Origin: an uncultured Myxococcales bacterium
GTDB lineage: Bacteria > Myxococcota_A > UBA9042 > CAIXZC01
Assembly (NCBI GenBank): GCA_903895725.1
Contig: CAITUV010000066.1
Location: 1-64,000, forward strand
Direction of reading: 5' to 3'
Length of the DNA stretch: 64,000 nucleotides
Shown here: positions 43,390 through 52,217 of the stretch, piece by piece
Position numbering within the stretch: position 1 is the stretch's first letter
Layout of the letters: the number at the start of each line of letters is the position of its first letter
Program-made: the position numbers and the translations under genes
Notes under the pieces: generated by a model
The model's database searches: none
Told to the model about the DNA's origin: nothing
Seen by the model: the letters and a program-made list of their open reading frames with translations, nothing else

Positions 43390-46300
43390 ATGAGCTCTTC
43401 GAACGCTCTTGACCGGATCATCCGCCTGGCGGCCCCCTTTTCCCTGGCGGCGCTCCTCGCATGCTCCGGAACCGGAACCGTCATTTCCGTCGAGGACATG
43501 ACGGACCTCATGGCCCCCGACTTGAGCCTCGAGGAGCTCGCTTCCCTGGAGGCCGGGGCAGACGCCCTCGACCTGGCGCCGCTACCCGAAGCCGAGACCG
43601 TCGAGCCGGAGGAGCCCCAGCCCGGTGAGCCGGGATACCCGTGCACCGCCGACGACCAGTGCAACTCGGGCTTCTGCGTGATCACCGGCGATGGCCGCCA
43701 ATGCACGCTGCAGTGCGCCAGCGAATGCCCGTTCGGCTGGAAGTGCGTCCTCCACAAGCCGAGCCTCCCCGACGAAGTTTACATCTGCGCACCGGCTGCC
43801 ATGAACCTCTGCCGCCCCTGCAACCAGAACAGCGACTGCCTGCTCAATGGAGTCGAGGCCGGGGACCGCTGCATGCCGTACGGCGATTCGGGAAGCTTCT
43901 GCGGGGCCGCGTGCGCCTCCGCGGCAGACTGCCCCCCCGGCTACGATTGCCGCACCCAGGACGACGTCTCGGGCGGGACGACCTCGCAGTGCATCCTCAC
44001 GTCGGGCGAGTGCGAGTGCAACCAGTGGTTTGCCGATGACGGGGCTTCGACCGCGTGTGCGGCCGGCAACGATCTCGGCACGTGCCCGGGAACCCGGAAG
44101 TGCACGGCCCTCGGACTCTCCTCGTGCGACGCTCCCGTTCCCGCGGCGGAAACCTGCAACGCCATCGACGACGACTGCGACGGCAACACCGACGAGGGCA
44201 CTGCCGGTGCCACCTGCTACAACCCGAACCAGTGGGGAACCTGCGCCGGCGTCGTGACCTGCCAGGCGGGTCAGCCCGGCTGCGATGGACCGCTTGCCGC
44301 TCCCGAAACGTGCGACGGCAACGACAACGACTGCGACGGCGATACGGACGAGGGCTTCCCCGATACCGACAAGGACGGCCTTGCGGACTGCCTCGAGCCC
44401 GACAAGGACGGCGACGGCGTGGTCGATGCCAAGGACAACTGCGAGCTCGATTTCAATCCCCTCCAGGAGGACTTCGACCTCGACACCGTGGGCGACATCT
44501 GCGACCCCGACGACGACAACGACCTCCACGCAGACGAGAAGGACTGCGCACCCCACGACGCTGCATCCCATCCGGGCGCCGATGAAGAATGCGACGGAAA
44601 GGACAACGACTGCGACGGAATCGTCGATCAGGGCTATCCCGACACGGATACCGACGGCATCCGGGACTGCGTGGATGGTGACGACGACAACGACAGCTTC
44701 AGCGATGCTCTCGATTGCCAGCCACTGGCCCCGAAGGTGTTCCCCGGCGCCCCCGAAATCTGCGATGGCCTCGACAATGACTGCGACAACCAGGCGGACG
44801 AAGACTTCCCCGATCTCGACGATGACGGGGAAGCCGATTGCATCGACTCCGACCTCGATGGCGACGGGGTCAACGATGCCTCGGACAACTGCCCCAAGGC
44901 CGCCAACCCGGCCCAGGAAGATATGGACAAGGACGGCTTCGGCGATGCTTGTGACCCGGATGACGACGGCGACGCCATCCCCGACGGGCTCGACAACTGC
45001 CTCGGCCTCTTCAATCCGGCTCAGGCCGATACCGACCAGGACGGAACCGGCGATGCCTGCGACCCGGATGCCGACGGCGACGGGCTTCCAAATGCCCAGG
45101 ACAACTGCCCCTACCTTCCCAATCCCCAGCAGCCCGACGCCGACAAAGACGGTCAGGGCGATGTGTGCGACGTCGACGACGACGGCGATGGCGACCCCGA
45201 CTCGGCCGACTGCGGCCCCCTCGACCCGGCCGTGCATCACGGAATGCCCGAGGACTGCAACGGCAAAGACGACAACTGCGTCCTCGGTACCGACGAAGGC
45301 TTCCCCGACACGGACCTCGACGGGCTCAAGGACTGCAATGACCCGGACGATGACAATGACGGCGACCCCGACCTGACCGACTGCCTGCCCCTCGACCCGA
45401 AAGTCTCCGGCAAGGCCAAAGAGACCTGCAACGGGGCCGATGACAACTGCAACGGGAAGACCGACGAAGGGCTCGGCGTGACCACCTGCGGCAAAGGTGT
45501 CTGCCTCCACTCACAGGACAACTGCACCAACGGCGTCCTGACCGTCTGCGACCCCTATCTCGGGGCCAAGGCGGAAAGCTGTGACGGCCTCGACAACGAC
45601 TGCGACGGCATTGGCGACGAAGACCTCGGATACGCCGCCTGCGGGCTCGGTGCCTGCCAGCACATCCAGACCAACTGCGTCGACGGCAAGGCAGTCCCGT
45701 GCAACCCGCTCGAAGGGGCTGCCGATGAGGTCTGCAACGGGCTCGACGACGACTGCGACGGCATGCTGGACGAGGGGCTCGGCACTCAGGCCTGCGGCAA
45801 AGGCCAGTGCTTCCACACCATTCCCACCTGCATCGGCGGCGTGGTCCAGGAATGCAACCCGTTTGCCGGTGCCGGCAAGGAGGTCTGCGACGGAGTCGAC
45901 AACGACTGTGACGGAGAGACCGACGAGGCACTGGGTACCGTCACCTGCGGCCTGGGCCTGTGCGAGCACTCGGTTCCCGCCTGTGCGGACGGGAAGCTCC
46001 AGGTCTGCAACCCCTTCACCGGGGCCGCCCTGGAGAAGTGCGACAGCCTCGACAATGACTGTGACGGCCTGGCCGATGAAGAGCTCGGGACCACCACCTG
46101 CGGGCTCGGGCTGTGTCAGCACTCGGTGGCCAACTGCATCGACGGAACGCCCCAGGCGTGCGACGCCCTGCAGGGGCAGCAGCCCGAAACCTGCAACGGC
46201 AAGGACGACGACTGCGACGGCTCTGTGGACGACGGTCTGGGGACTACATCCTGCGGCCTCGGGGCATGCCTGCACGTCGTAGACAACTGCAAGAACGGCC

Positions 46301-47544
46301 AGGCCCAGCAGTGTGATCCGATGCAGGGCTCGACGGCCGAGAAGTGCGACGGCCTCGACAACGACTGCGACGGCAAGGTGGACGACAGCCTGGCTCCTGT
46401 CACCTGCGGCCTGGGCGAATGCGAAGTCACCGTCCCCGCCTGCGATGCCGGACAACCGGTCCCCTGCGTCCCGCTCCCGGACGGCATCGAATCCTGCGAC
46501 GGTCTGGACAACGACTGCGACGGCATCAACGACAACGGCTTTGACGACTTCGACGGCGACTCGCTGGCCGACTGCGTGGACTCCGACGACGACGGCGATC
46601 TCGACCCGGATATCAGCGACTGCGCTCCGTACAACCCGTCCAAGAGCAGCCTGTCCGGAGTCGCCTGCCACGTGGAGGTGAACAACACCACGGCCCAGAC
46701 GCTCCAACCCTACCAGGTGCGCTTCTCGGTGCAGCAGTTCGTCGCCGAGTACGGAGACAAGTTCAAGGTGCTCTCCCCCGAAGGGGCGTCCCTCCCCTTC
46801 TGCTTCGAGACCGCCGAGGGGGAATGCGGAATCACCCCCTCCACCTATGTCTGGGTGCGCCTGACGTCATTGGCCCCGCAGGCCAAGCAGACCCTCAAGG
46901 TCGAGGCCGCCGCCGCTTCTGCTGCCCAGGCAGCCGCCCAGGTCTTCGACTTCTACGACGACTTCAACGCAGCGGCCGTCGATGCCTCCCGCTGGACCCT
47001 CGTGACGGACGAGTGCAACCCCTACATCGAAGCGGGTTGGCTCCGCTCCAACGGGCACAAGGGGGGCAACTCCGAATGCGGTGCCATGTCCAAGACTTTC
47101 CAGGTCAAGACCGGAATGCGCGTCACCGCCCGGCTCAAGGTGGCAGCGGGCGGCGGAGACGACTGCGACCCGCTCGTCGGTGTGGTCCGCTCCGACTTCA
47201 ACAGCTTCTCGGCAAGCGACACGCCCAACTACATGGACATCTGGTTCTCGGATGACGAAACGCCCCAGCAGTACCTGATCTACCACCAGACCAGCGGCTA
47301 CGATACCTTCGCCACCAGCGCGATCCGCGGCCAGACCTTCCAGGTGGAGGTGGCCATCCACAATTCCCAGGCAAGGGCCTGCCAGACCATCGACGGGAAA
47401 TGCTCCGGCTGGCATGCCTGGAACGCAGCGCACGACCGAGTGTTCGTCGGGGCCGGATGGCACCAGGGAATCACATGGTACTACGACTGGGCGAGGGTCA
47501 CCCGCTACGTCACCCCCGAGCCCACCACCTCCTGGGTGAAATGA
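43390..47544 (+). CDS. giant MopE-repeat lipoprotein with DUF2341 and concanavalin-like domains (paralogue 3)
   Basis: ATG 43390 lies behind GAGGGAGAG and opens a lipoprotein signal (lipobox LLAC); the upstream in-frame start at 43315 overlaps the nitrilase gene. The 1384-aa product has the same N-terminal Cys module (PGEPGYPCTADDQCNSGFC and on) as paralogues 1 and 2. Thrombospondin-3-like units and a long run of DNDCDGxxDExLG repeats follow (~250-1080). Residues ~1090-1180 match DUF2341 (VEVNNTTAQTLQPYQVRFSV, KFKVLSPEGASLPF, YVWVRL). The remainder is a concanavalin-like beta-sandwich (FYDDFNAAAVDASRWTL, AGWHQGITWYYDWARVTRY). DUF2341 often sits next to binding domains in surface proteins. It follows the catabolic operon by 65 bp; joint function is not implied. 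Confidence 0.88.
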   Translation: MSSSNALDRIIRLAAPFSLAALLACSGTGTVISVEDMTDLMAPDLSLEELASLEAGADALDLAPLPEAETVEPEEPQPGEPGYPCTADDQCNSGFCVITGDGRQCTLQCASECPFGWKCVLHKPSLPDEVYICAPAAMNLCRPCNQNSDCLLNGVEAGDRCMPYGDSGSFCGAACASAADCPPGYDCRTQDDVSGGTTSQCILTSGECECNQWFADDGASTACAAGNDLGTCPGTRKCTALGLSSCDAPVPAAETCNAIDDDCDGNTDEGTAGATCYNPNQWGTCAGVVTCQAGQPGCDGPLAAPETCDGNDNDCDGDTDEGFPDTDKDGLADCLEPDKDGDGVVDAKDNCELDFNPLQEDFDLDTVGDICDPDDDNDLHADEKDCAPHDAASHPGADEECDGKDNDCDGIVDQGYPDTDTDGIRDCVDGDDDNDSFSDALDCQPLAPKVFPGAPEICDGLDNDCDNQADEDFPDLDDDGEADCIDSDLDGDGVNDASDNCPKAANPAQEDMDKDGFGDACDPDDDGDAIPDGLDNCLGLFNPAQADTDQDGTGDACDPDADGDGLPNAQDNCPYLPNPQQPDADKDGQGDVCDVDDDGDGDPDSADCGPLDPAVHHGMPEDCNGKDDNCVLGTDEGFPDTDLDGLKDCNDPDDDNDGDPDLTDCLPLDPKVSGKAKETCNGADDNCNGKTDEGLGVTTCGKGVCLHSQDNCTNGVLTVCDPYLGAKAESCDGLDNDCDGIGDEDLGYAACGLGACQHIQTNCVDGKAVPCNPLEGAADEVCNGLDDDCDGMLDEGLGTQACGKGQCFHTIPTCIGGVVQECNPFAGAGKEVCDGVDNDCDGETDEALGTVTCGLGLCEHSVPACADGKLQVCNPFTGAALEKCDSLDNDCDGLADEELGTTTCGLGLCQHSVANCIDGTPQACDALQGQQPETCNGKDDDCDGSVDDGLGTTSCGLGACLHVVDNCKNGQAQQCDPMQGSTAEKCDGLDNDCDGKVDDSLAPVTCGLGECEVTVPACDAGQPVPCVPLPDGIESCDGLDNDCDGINDNGFDDFDGDSLADCVDSDDDGDLDPDISDCAPYNPSKSSLSGVACHVEVNNTTAQTLQPYQVRFSVQQFVAEYGDKFKVLSPEGASLPFCFETAEGECGITPSTYVWVRLTSLAPQAKQTLKVEAAAASAAQAAAQVFDFYDDFNAAAVDASRWTLVTDECNPYIEAGWLRSNGHKGGNSECGAMSKTFQVKTGMRVTARLKVAAGGGDDCDPLVGVVRSDFNSFSASDTPNYMDIWFSDDETPQQYLIYHQTSGYDTFATSAIRGQTFQVEVAIHNSQARACQTIDGKCSGWHAWNAAHDRVFVGAGWHQGITWYYDWARVTRYVTPEPTTSWVK

Positions 47545-47565
47545 GCCTGAGCAGTGCCCTTCTGA

Positions 47566-48564
47566 CTACCCTCTCTCCGTTGAGCCTCGAGTCAACAGCC
47601 ACAGGAAGAACGGCCCACCGAGCAGCGCCGTGATCACGCCGACCGGGATCTCGGCGGGCGCAATGATCGTGCGGGCAACCGTGTCGCACACCGTCAGGAA
47701 CACCGCTCCAAAGAGGGTGGCAGCCGGAGCCAGAAGCCGATGGTCCGAACCGATGATCATCCGGCAGATGTGCGGCGACATCATCCCCACGAAGCCGATG
47801 GGTCCGCAGGCCGCCACCACCCCGCCCACCATCAGGCTCGTGGCAAAGAAAAGCCTGCGGCGGACCGCCACGACATCCACCCCCCGCCCGGCCGCCAGGT
47901 CATCGCCGGTCACGAGCAGGTTGAGCTCCCTCACGTGCAGAACCACCACCGCACCGCCCACGAGCACCAGCGGCAGCAGCTCGAGCACGTGCCGGTAACC
48001 CACGATGTCCAGCCCCCCCATGAGCCAGCGCACGATGCGGAACGTCTCCGCAAAATCGCTCATGTACTGGAGGAACATCAGCACGCTCGAGAAGAGGAAG
48101 CCCACAGCCACTCCCGCCAGCAGCATCGTGGCCGTGGAGAACCCATGCTTGAGCCTCGTGACCCCGTACACCAGCGTGACGGCCAGCAGGCAGCCCAGGA
48201 AGGCGCCGATGCTGCTTGCAGGCAGACCGGCAAGGGAAAACGTCAGCCCCAGCTTGAGCGTCAGAGCGGCCCCGAACGACCCCCCGCTCGCCACCCCCAG
48301 CGTGTACGGCGTGGCCAGCGGATTGCGGAACATCGACTGGAACGTCATCCCCGACAGCGCCAGGGCCGCCCCGGCCAGGAGAGACAACAGCACCCGCGGC
48401 ACCCGGACCTTCCAGAAAATGCCGTGATCCGCAGACGACAGGGCCCCGGAAATCACGTCCAGGGGCGAGTAACCCTTCATCCCGGCCAGCGGTGACAGCA
48501 GGAAGGCCAGCACCGCGGCAACCAGGAGCGCTCCGAAGAAGGCGACGTTCCGGCGCAGGCTCAT
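47566..48564 (-). CDS. FecCD/BtuC-type ABC transporter permease
   Basis: The 332-aa protein has ~9-10 membrane helices and the family signatures PRVLLSLLAGAALALSGMTFQSMFRNPLA, LGVASGGSFGA and GPIGFVGMMSPHICRMIIG. Type II (BtuCD-fold) importers use a dimer of this permease to bring in iron-siderophores, haem, cobalamin, and, in the Haemophilus MolBC-A branch, molybdate or tungstate. Its start overlaps the ATPase stop by 4 bp (ATGA). It completes a four-gene leftward operon: MobB/MobA-like, binding protein, ATPase, permease. Confidence 0.95.
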   Translation of the reverse strand: MSLRRNVAFFGALLVAAVLAFLLSPLAGMKGYSPLDVISGALSSADHGIFWKVRVPRVLLSLLAGAALALSGMTFQSMFRNPLATPYTLGVASGGSFGAALTLKLGLTFSLAGLPASSIGAFLGCLLAVTLVYGVTRLKHGFSTATMLLAGVAVGFLFSSVLMFLQYMSDFAETFRIVRWLMGGLDIVGYRHVLELLPLVLVGGAVVVLHVRELNLLVTGDDLAAGRGVDVVAVRRRLFFATSLMVGGVVAACGPIGFVGMMSPHICRMIIGSDHRLLAPAATLFGAVFLTVCDTVARTIIAPAEIPVGVITALLGGPFFLWLLTRGSTERG

Positions 48565-49442
48565 GCCCGTCCCCCTCCTTCGGGAAGCACGAAGCGCTTC
48601 CCGTCCTCCCGGGTTGCAAACCGGAACTCGTGGTCGAACACAGCTCCCAGAACCCGGTTGTCCATCGCGTCCTCTGCGGGACCGGACCAGGCAATCCGCC
48701 CCTCCCGGAGCGCCAGGATCTCATCGGCCCAGAGTGCAGCCGAGTTGATGTCGTGCGTGACCGTCAACAGCGTCACCCCCCGCTCCTTGTTGAGCCGCGC
48801 CAGGAGCCCCAGCACGTCGGCCTGGTGCTTCGGATCGAGAAAGGTCGTCGGCTCGTCCAGCAGCAGCACCTCGGCCCCCTGCGCGATGGCCGCAGCGATG
48901 AACAGCTTCTGCCGCTCGCCGCCGCTGAGCGTATCCACCCGCCGCTCGGCAAAACGCTCGGTGCCCGTCACCCGCATCGCTTCGTTGACCGCCTCCCGGT
49001 CCAGGGAGCTCACGGCCGAGAGCGGGCTCAAGTGGGGATACCGACCCATCATCACGAAATCCCGGGCCGGAAAGGGCAGCGTTCGCCCGTCCGCCTGGGG
49101 AACGTAGGAAACCAGCCGGGCAATCTCCTTTCGAGACCAGGAGGCCAGCGGCCTGCCTTGCAGACTCACCTGCCCGGCCGCAAGCGGCAGGAGCCCGTCG
49201 ATGGCCTTGAGCAACGTGCTCTTTCCCGCTCCGTTCGGGCCGATAATCGCAACGTGCGCCCCCTTCCGAATCCGGGCCGACACGCCGTGGAGAACCGGCT
49301 TGCGCCCAAAGGAAACGCTGACGCCTTCGACCTGAACGACGGGCGTCTGGGGCCCTCCGGCTCGCTCCCCGGTCGTTCCCGGACCCGGTCCGTGCAAAGG
49401 GGCGCACCCGTCACTGCCCCTGGAATTCCCGGTCAGTCCCAT
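48561..49442 (-). CDS. ABC transporter ATPase, type II importer
   Basis: The 293-aa product has Walker A GPNGAGKS (68-75), signature LSGGERQK, Walker B VLLLDEPTTFLD and the H-loop VTHDINSA. It begins with a ~34-residue low-complexity extension. The ATG at 49442, with GGAG 6 nt upstream, overlaps the end of the binding-protein gene by 10 bp, so translation is probably coupled. It powers the permease at 47566-48564. The sequence is of the FepC/BtuD class and does not by itself fix the substrate. Confidence 0.95.
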   Translation of the reverse strand: MGLTGNSRGSDGCAPLHGPGPGTTGERAGGPQTPVVQVEGVSVSFGRKPVLHGVSARIRKGAHVAIIGPNGAGKSTLLKAIDGLLPLAAGQVSLQGRPLASWSRKEIARLVSYVPQADGRTLPFPARDFVMMGRYPHLSPLSAVSSLDREAVNEAMRVTGTERFAERRVDTLSGGERQKLFIAAAIAQGAEVLLLDEPTTFLDPKHQADVLGLLARLNKERGVTLLTVTHDINSAALWADEILALREGRIAWSGPAEDAMDNRVLGAVFDHEFRFATREDGKRFVLPEGGGRA

Positions 49443-50386
49443 GCGATCTCCGGATGCAGTACGCGGGCCAGCTTGTCCAGCAGCAGGACGAATCTCGGTC
49501 CCGGAATCACGGCATAGTCTTCGGTAAGCACGTGGATCCGGCGATCCTTGACCGCATTGAGCCCGGGCAGAGACTCCCAGTCCCGGATCACCGTCTCCTC
49601 GGTCAGCCCACGTCCCTTGAGCTCGGGCACGATTTCGATGACCACCTGCGGATTGAGTCGAAGCAGCCCTTCCGTAGAGAGAATCGGATACTGGATGGTC
49701 CGGCCATCATACACGTTCGACCCGCCTGCCAGCGAGACCAGCTCATCGTAGAAAGTCCCCCGACCGGCAACGAAGATGTCCCGGAGGACGCCGTTGCCCA
49801 TCTCGCGGCCGACCGACACCAGGACGCCCGGCCTGGGACGCCCCGTGGTGCGCTTCTCGACGTCGGCCAGCCGGGCCCTCAAACCGTCGGCCAGCTCCCG
49901 GCCTCGAGACTCTACGCTGCACGCCCTGCCCACGTCCTCCAGCGATGCCAGGATCTGCTCGACCGTCGCCTGCGGGACCGTATGAACGGCGATTCCGAGC
50001 TCCCCCAGCCGTCGTGCATGCTCGGCGTGCTCCGGCAGTGCCATGACCACCGAGGGCGAGAGCCCCACGATGGCCTCGTAGTTCGGGTCGTAGAAGCCCC
50101 CGACCACGGTTCTCTGCTGCGCCTCGGGAGGATACGTGCAGTACTTCGTCACCCCGACGACGGAATCCCCGAGTCCCAGGGCAAACAAGGTCTCCGTGAT
50201 GCTCGGTGCCATGGAGACGATCCGGGTGCAGTCCACCGATACCGGCGCCTCCCCGGGCCTCTCAATCGACGCCGGCCTTGGCGGAAGCGGTGGCTCCCGA
50301 TCGAGCCACCACCAGCCGACGGCGGCGGCGCCCCCCAGCACGAAAACCAGGACAATAGGCCATCTGCCGACTCGATGCGGCCTCAT
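49433..50386 (-). CDS. membrane-anchored substrate-binding protein of a BtuF/FepB-type ABC importer
   Basis: The 317-aa product has an N-terminal membrane anchor (IVLVFVLGGAAAVGWWWL) and a periplasmic TroA/BtuF-like fold: VSMAPSITETLFALGLGDSVVGVTKYCTYPPEA, NYEAIVGLSPSVVMALPEH, GGSNVYDG and LNPQVVIEIVPE. The gene starts 3 bp after the MobB/MobA-like gene ends and overlaps the ATPase start by 10 bp. Candidates for the ligand are cobalamin, haem, a siderophore or molybdate/tungstate. Proximity to a molybdopterin guanylyltransferase favours the last, as in the MolBC-A system; this remains an inference. Confidence 0.88.
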   Translation of the reverse strand: MRPHRVGRWPIVLVFVLGGAAAVGWWWLDREPPLPPRPASIERPGEAPVSVDCTRIVSMAPSITETLFALGLGDSVVGVTKYCTYPPEAQQRTVVGGFYDPNYEAIVGLSPSVVMALPEHAEHARRLGELGIAVHTVPQATVEQILASLEDVGRACSVESRGRELADGLRARLADVEKRTTGRPRPGVLVSVGREMGNGVLRDIFVAGRGTFYDELVSLAGGSNVYDGRTIQYPILSTEGLLRLNPQVVIEIVPELKGRGLTEETVIRDWESLPGLNAVKDRRIHVLTEDYAVIPGPRFVLLLDKLARVLHPEIAWD

Positions 50387-50389
50387 CGG

Positions 50390-51589
50390 CTACTCCCCGC
50401 TGTAGCGCCGGAATTCGTCCGGCGTGTTGAGGTTGGCCAGCATCGCTCCCGACGGCAGCGGCAGCGTTCGCACGGTGAGCCGGTCAAAAACATCGATGAT
50501 CTTCCGCCCCCCCTCCCGGATCGCTTCCCACATCACCGACAGACAGCCTCTCCGGTAGAGAGCCAGCAAGGGCTCAAAATGCCCGCCGCTGGTCGGCACG
50601 ACGATATCGGCTCCTTCAGCCAGCCGAAACATCTGTGTCACCAGTCGTGCCGGAATCCTCGGCATGTCGCACGGAACCACGAGGTTCCATTCCGTGGTCG
50701 AATCCTCCAGGGACGAGGCAATGGCCACCAACGGCCCGGCATCGGCAAGCCGGTCGCGGGAAATCGGCAGCCCGAGGAAGGCGAAGCGCTCTTCGTCGGC
50801 GGCGCTCAAACGGATCTGCTCGACCTGGGGACGCACCTGGTCCACGACGTGCTCGACGAGCGGCTTGCCCGCCAGTGCCATGAGGCTCTTGTCGGTACCC
50901 ATGCGGGTGCTGCGGCCCCCGGCCAGCACGATGGCCGTTGCCTTGCGCCGAAGGGTCCAGGACCCATCAAGCAGCGAAACCGCTGCCTCCGAAGGTTCGA
51001 ATGACTCGCCATCCGAGAGGACCACGGCATCGGCAAGCTGCGCCACCGACGCGGCGGAAGGCTTCATGCTCTCCGCCGAGGCGCCGCGCACGAGCAGGAA
51101 CAGGTCAGGGTCCAGCACCTGCCGGAGCCGGTTGGACTCGCAGACCCAGGGCGGTACCAGCCCCGGTTGCTTCAGCAGCGCTCCGGCCCCACCCGCCAGA
51201 CTCTTCTCCAGGACCCGAAGCCAGAACACTCTGGCGGCGCCGGCACGAAGCAATCGGGATGTATCCTTGGGCCCGTGAGGGTCCTCCTCCACGCTGATGC
51301 ACCAGTCGCTTTCCAGGGTCGCGCACACGCCGCACCCCTGGCCGCCGCGAGGGCACAGCCCCCCCGACTCCTGGACCGTCGTCACCTTCACACCCGTCAC
51401 GCACGGCCCGGGCATTCCGTCACCCGGCCCGGAGCGCTCGGCCTGTGTCGTGTCCGCGATGATTCGACAGGCAAGCTCGGTCTTTCCCGCATTGCGGCCC
51501 GCAGCTCCAATCATCAGGAGGCCCGGGGCAGGAATGGGCAACCCGCCCTCAGCCGGGCGGCCGCCCCGGCCAGCTTGCTTCCTGCTCAT
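50390..51589 (-). CDS. MobB-like P-loop plus MobA-like guanylyltransferase fusion
   Basis: The start is uncertain; ATG 51589 is used, and the frame is open to 51679. The 399-aa protein has an N-terminal P-loop (MIGAAGRNAGKTELA, residues ~26-40) and a Cys-rich segment (GGLCPRGGQGCGVC), recalling MobB. From ~214 it is a MobA/NTP-transferase domain: AIVLAGGRSTRMGTDKSLMALAGKPL, VVPCDMPR and FEPLLALYR. MobA attaches GMP to molybdopterin to form the bis-MGD cofactor of DMSO-reductase-type enzymes. The fusion opens an operon with a BtuCD-fold importer, linking Mo-cofactor maturation to a transport system. Confidence 0.85.
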   Translation of the reverse strand: MSRKQAGRGGRPAEGGLPIPAPGLLMIGAAGRNAGKTELACRIIADTTQAERSGPGDGMPGPCVTGVKVTTVQESGGLCPRGGQGCGVCATLESDWCISVEEDPHGPKDTSRLLRAGAARVFWLRVLEKSLAGGAGALLKQPGLVPPWVCESNRLRQVLDPDLFLLVRGASAESMKPSAASVAQLADAVVLSDGESFEPSEAAVSLLDGSWTLRRKATAIVLAGGRSTRMGTDKSLMALAGKPLVEHVVDQVRPQVEQIRLSAADEERFAFLGLPISRDRLADAGPLVAIASSLEDSTTEWNLVVPCDMPRIPARLVTQMFRLAEGADIVVPTSGGHFEPLLALYRRGCLSVMWEAIREGGRKIIDVFDRLTVRTLPLPSGAMLANLNTPDEFRRYSGE

Positions 51590-51747
51590 GCCCAACGTCT
51601 TGTCTCCAGCCACCACCGCTGCAGCCTCGCTCTCCATGCGCTGCAGCGAATACTGCCCCACCCCCTCTCCCGAATGCAAGCGCTACTTGGCCCGGTTGGC
51701 CCGCAATGGGTCTCCCTGCCGAGACGCCCCCAGGATTGAAAAACCGT

Positions 51748-51777
51748 TTGAAACGCGCCTTTTTCCTGTGCTAATCT
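51748..51777 (+). promoter_or_regulatory. extended -10 promoter with long leader for the RRM protein
   Basis: TTGAAA (51748-51753), an 18-bp spacer and TAATCT (51772-51777) preceded by TGC (51769-51771), i.e. an extended -10. Transcription would start near 51784, leaving a leader of ~104 nt before the ATG at 51888. Confidence 0.65.
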
Positions 51778-51846
51778 GCGAAACAGGGAGAATGGTGCCA
51801 TCTGATATCCGGGTCGAGTGGGCGAGCGGATGCGGTGCACCAAAGA

Positions 51847-51864
51847 CCGGCAGCTTGCTGCCGG
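51847..51864 (+). other. perfect hairpin in the RRM mRNA leader
   Basis: CCGGCAGC (51847-51854) and GCTGCCGG (51857-51864) are perfect complements separated by TT. The element lies in the 5' leader, 23 nt before the start codon and just ahead of the AGGA sequence. It could control translation or stabilise the mRNA. Confidence 0.6.
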
Positions 51865-51887
51865 AAGAGTAGGAACAGGCGGGTACC

Positions 51888-52217
51888 ATGGGTAGGAAAC
51901 TGTTCGTCGGCGGGTTGAGTTGGGGCACTCGGGACCAGGGCCTTCGGACTGCCTTCGAGAAGTTCGGGCAGGTCGAGGAGGCCAAGGTGATCATGGAGCG
52001 CGAGACCGGCCGGTCCCGCGGCTTCGGCTTCGTCACCTTCGCCAATCCGGAAGACGCTGCCCGGGCCATGGCAGCCATGAACGGCGCCACGCTCGACGGC
52101 CGCACCATTCGGGTCAACGAGGCCGAGGACAAGGGCGGCGGCGGTGGCGGCGGTGGGCCCAGAGGCGGCGGTCGCCGGGATGGCGGATTCCGCGGCGGAC
52201 GGGACGACGAGTTCTAG
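51888..52217 (+). CDS. small glycine-rich RRM RNA-binding protein
   Basis: The 109-aa protein has one RNA-recognition motif with RNP2 LFVGGL (5-10) and RNP1 RGFGFVTF (44-51, all aromatic positions present), then a Gly/Arg-rich tail (GGGGGGGGPRGGGRRDGGFRGG). This is the layout of bacterial Rbp proteins in cyanobacteria and some proteobacteria, which are often cold-responsive and bind mRNA or U-rich RNA. It is strongly promoted and has a ~104-nt leader with a hairpin. Its stop codon overlaps the stop codon of the convergent gene in the sequence CTAG. Confidence 0.93.
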   Translation: MGRKLFVGGLSWGTRDQGLRTAFEKFGQVEEAKVIMERETGRSRGFGFVTFANPEDAARAMAAMNGATLDGRTIRVNEAEDKGGGGGGGGPRGGGRRDGGFRGGRDDEF

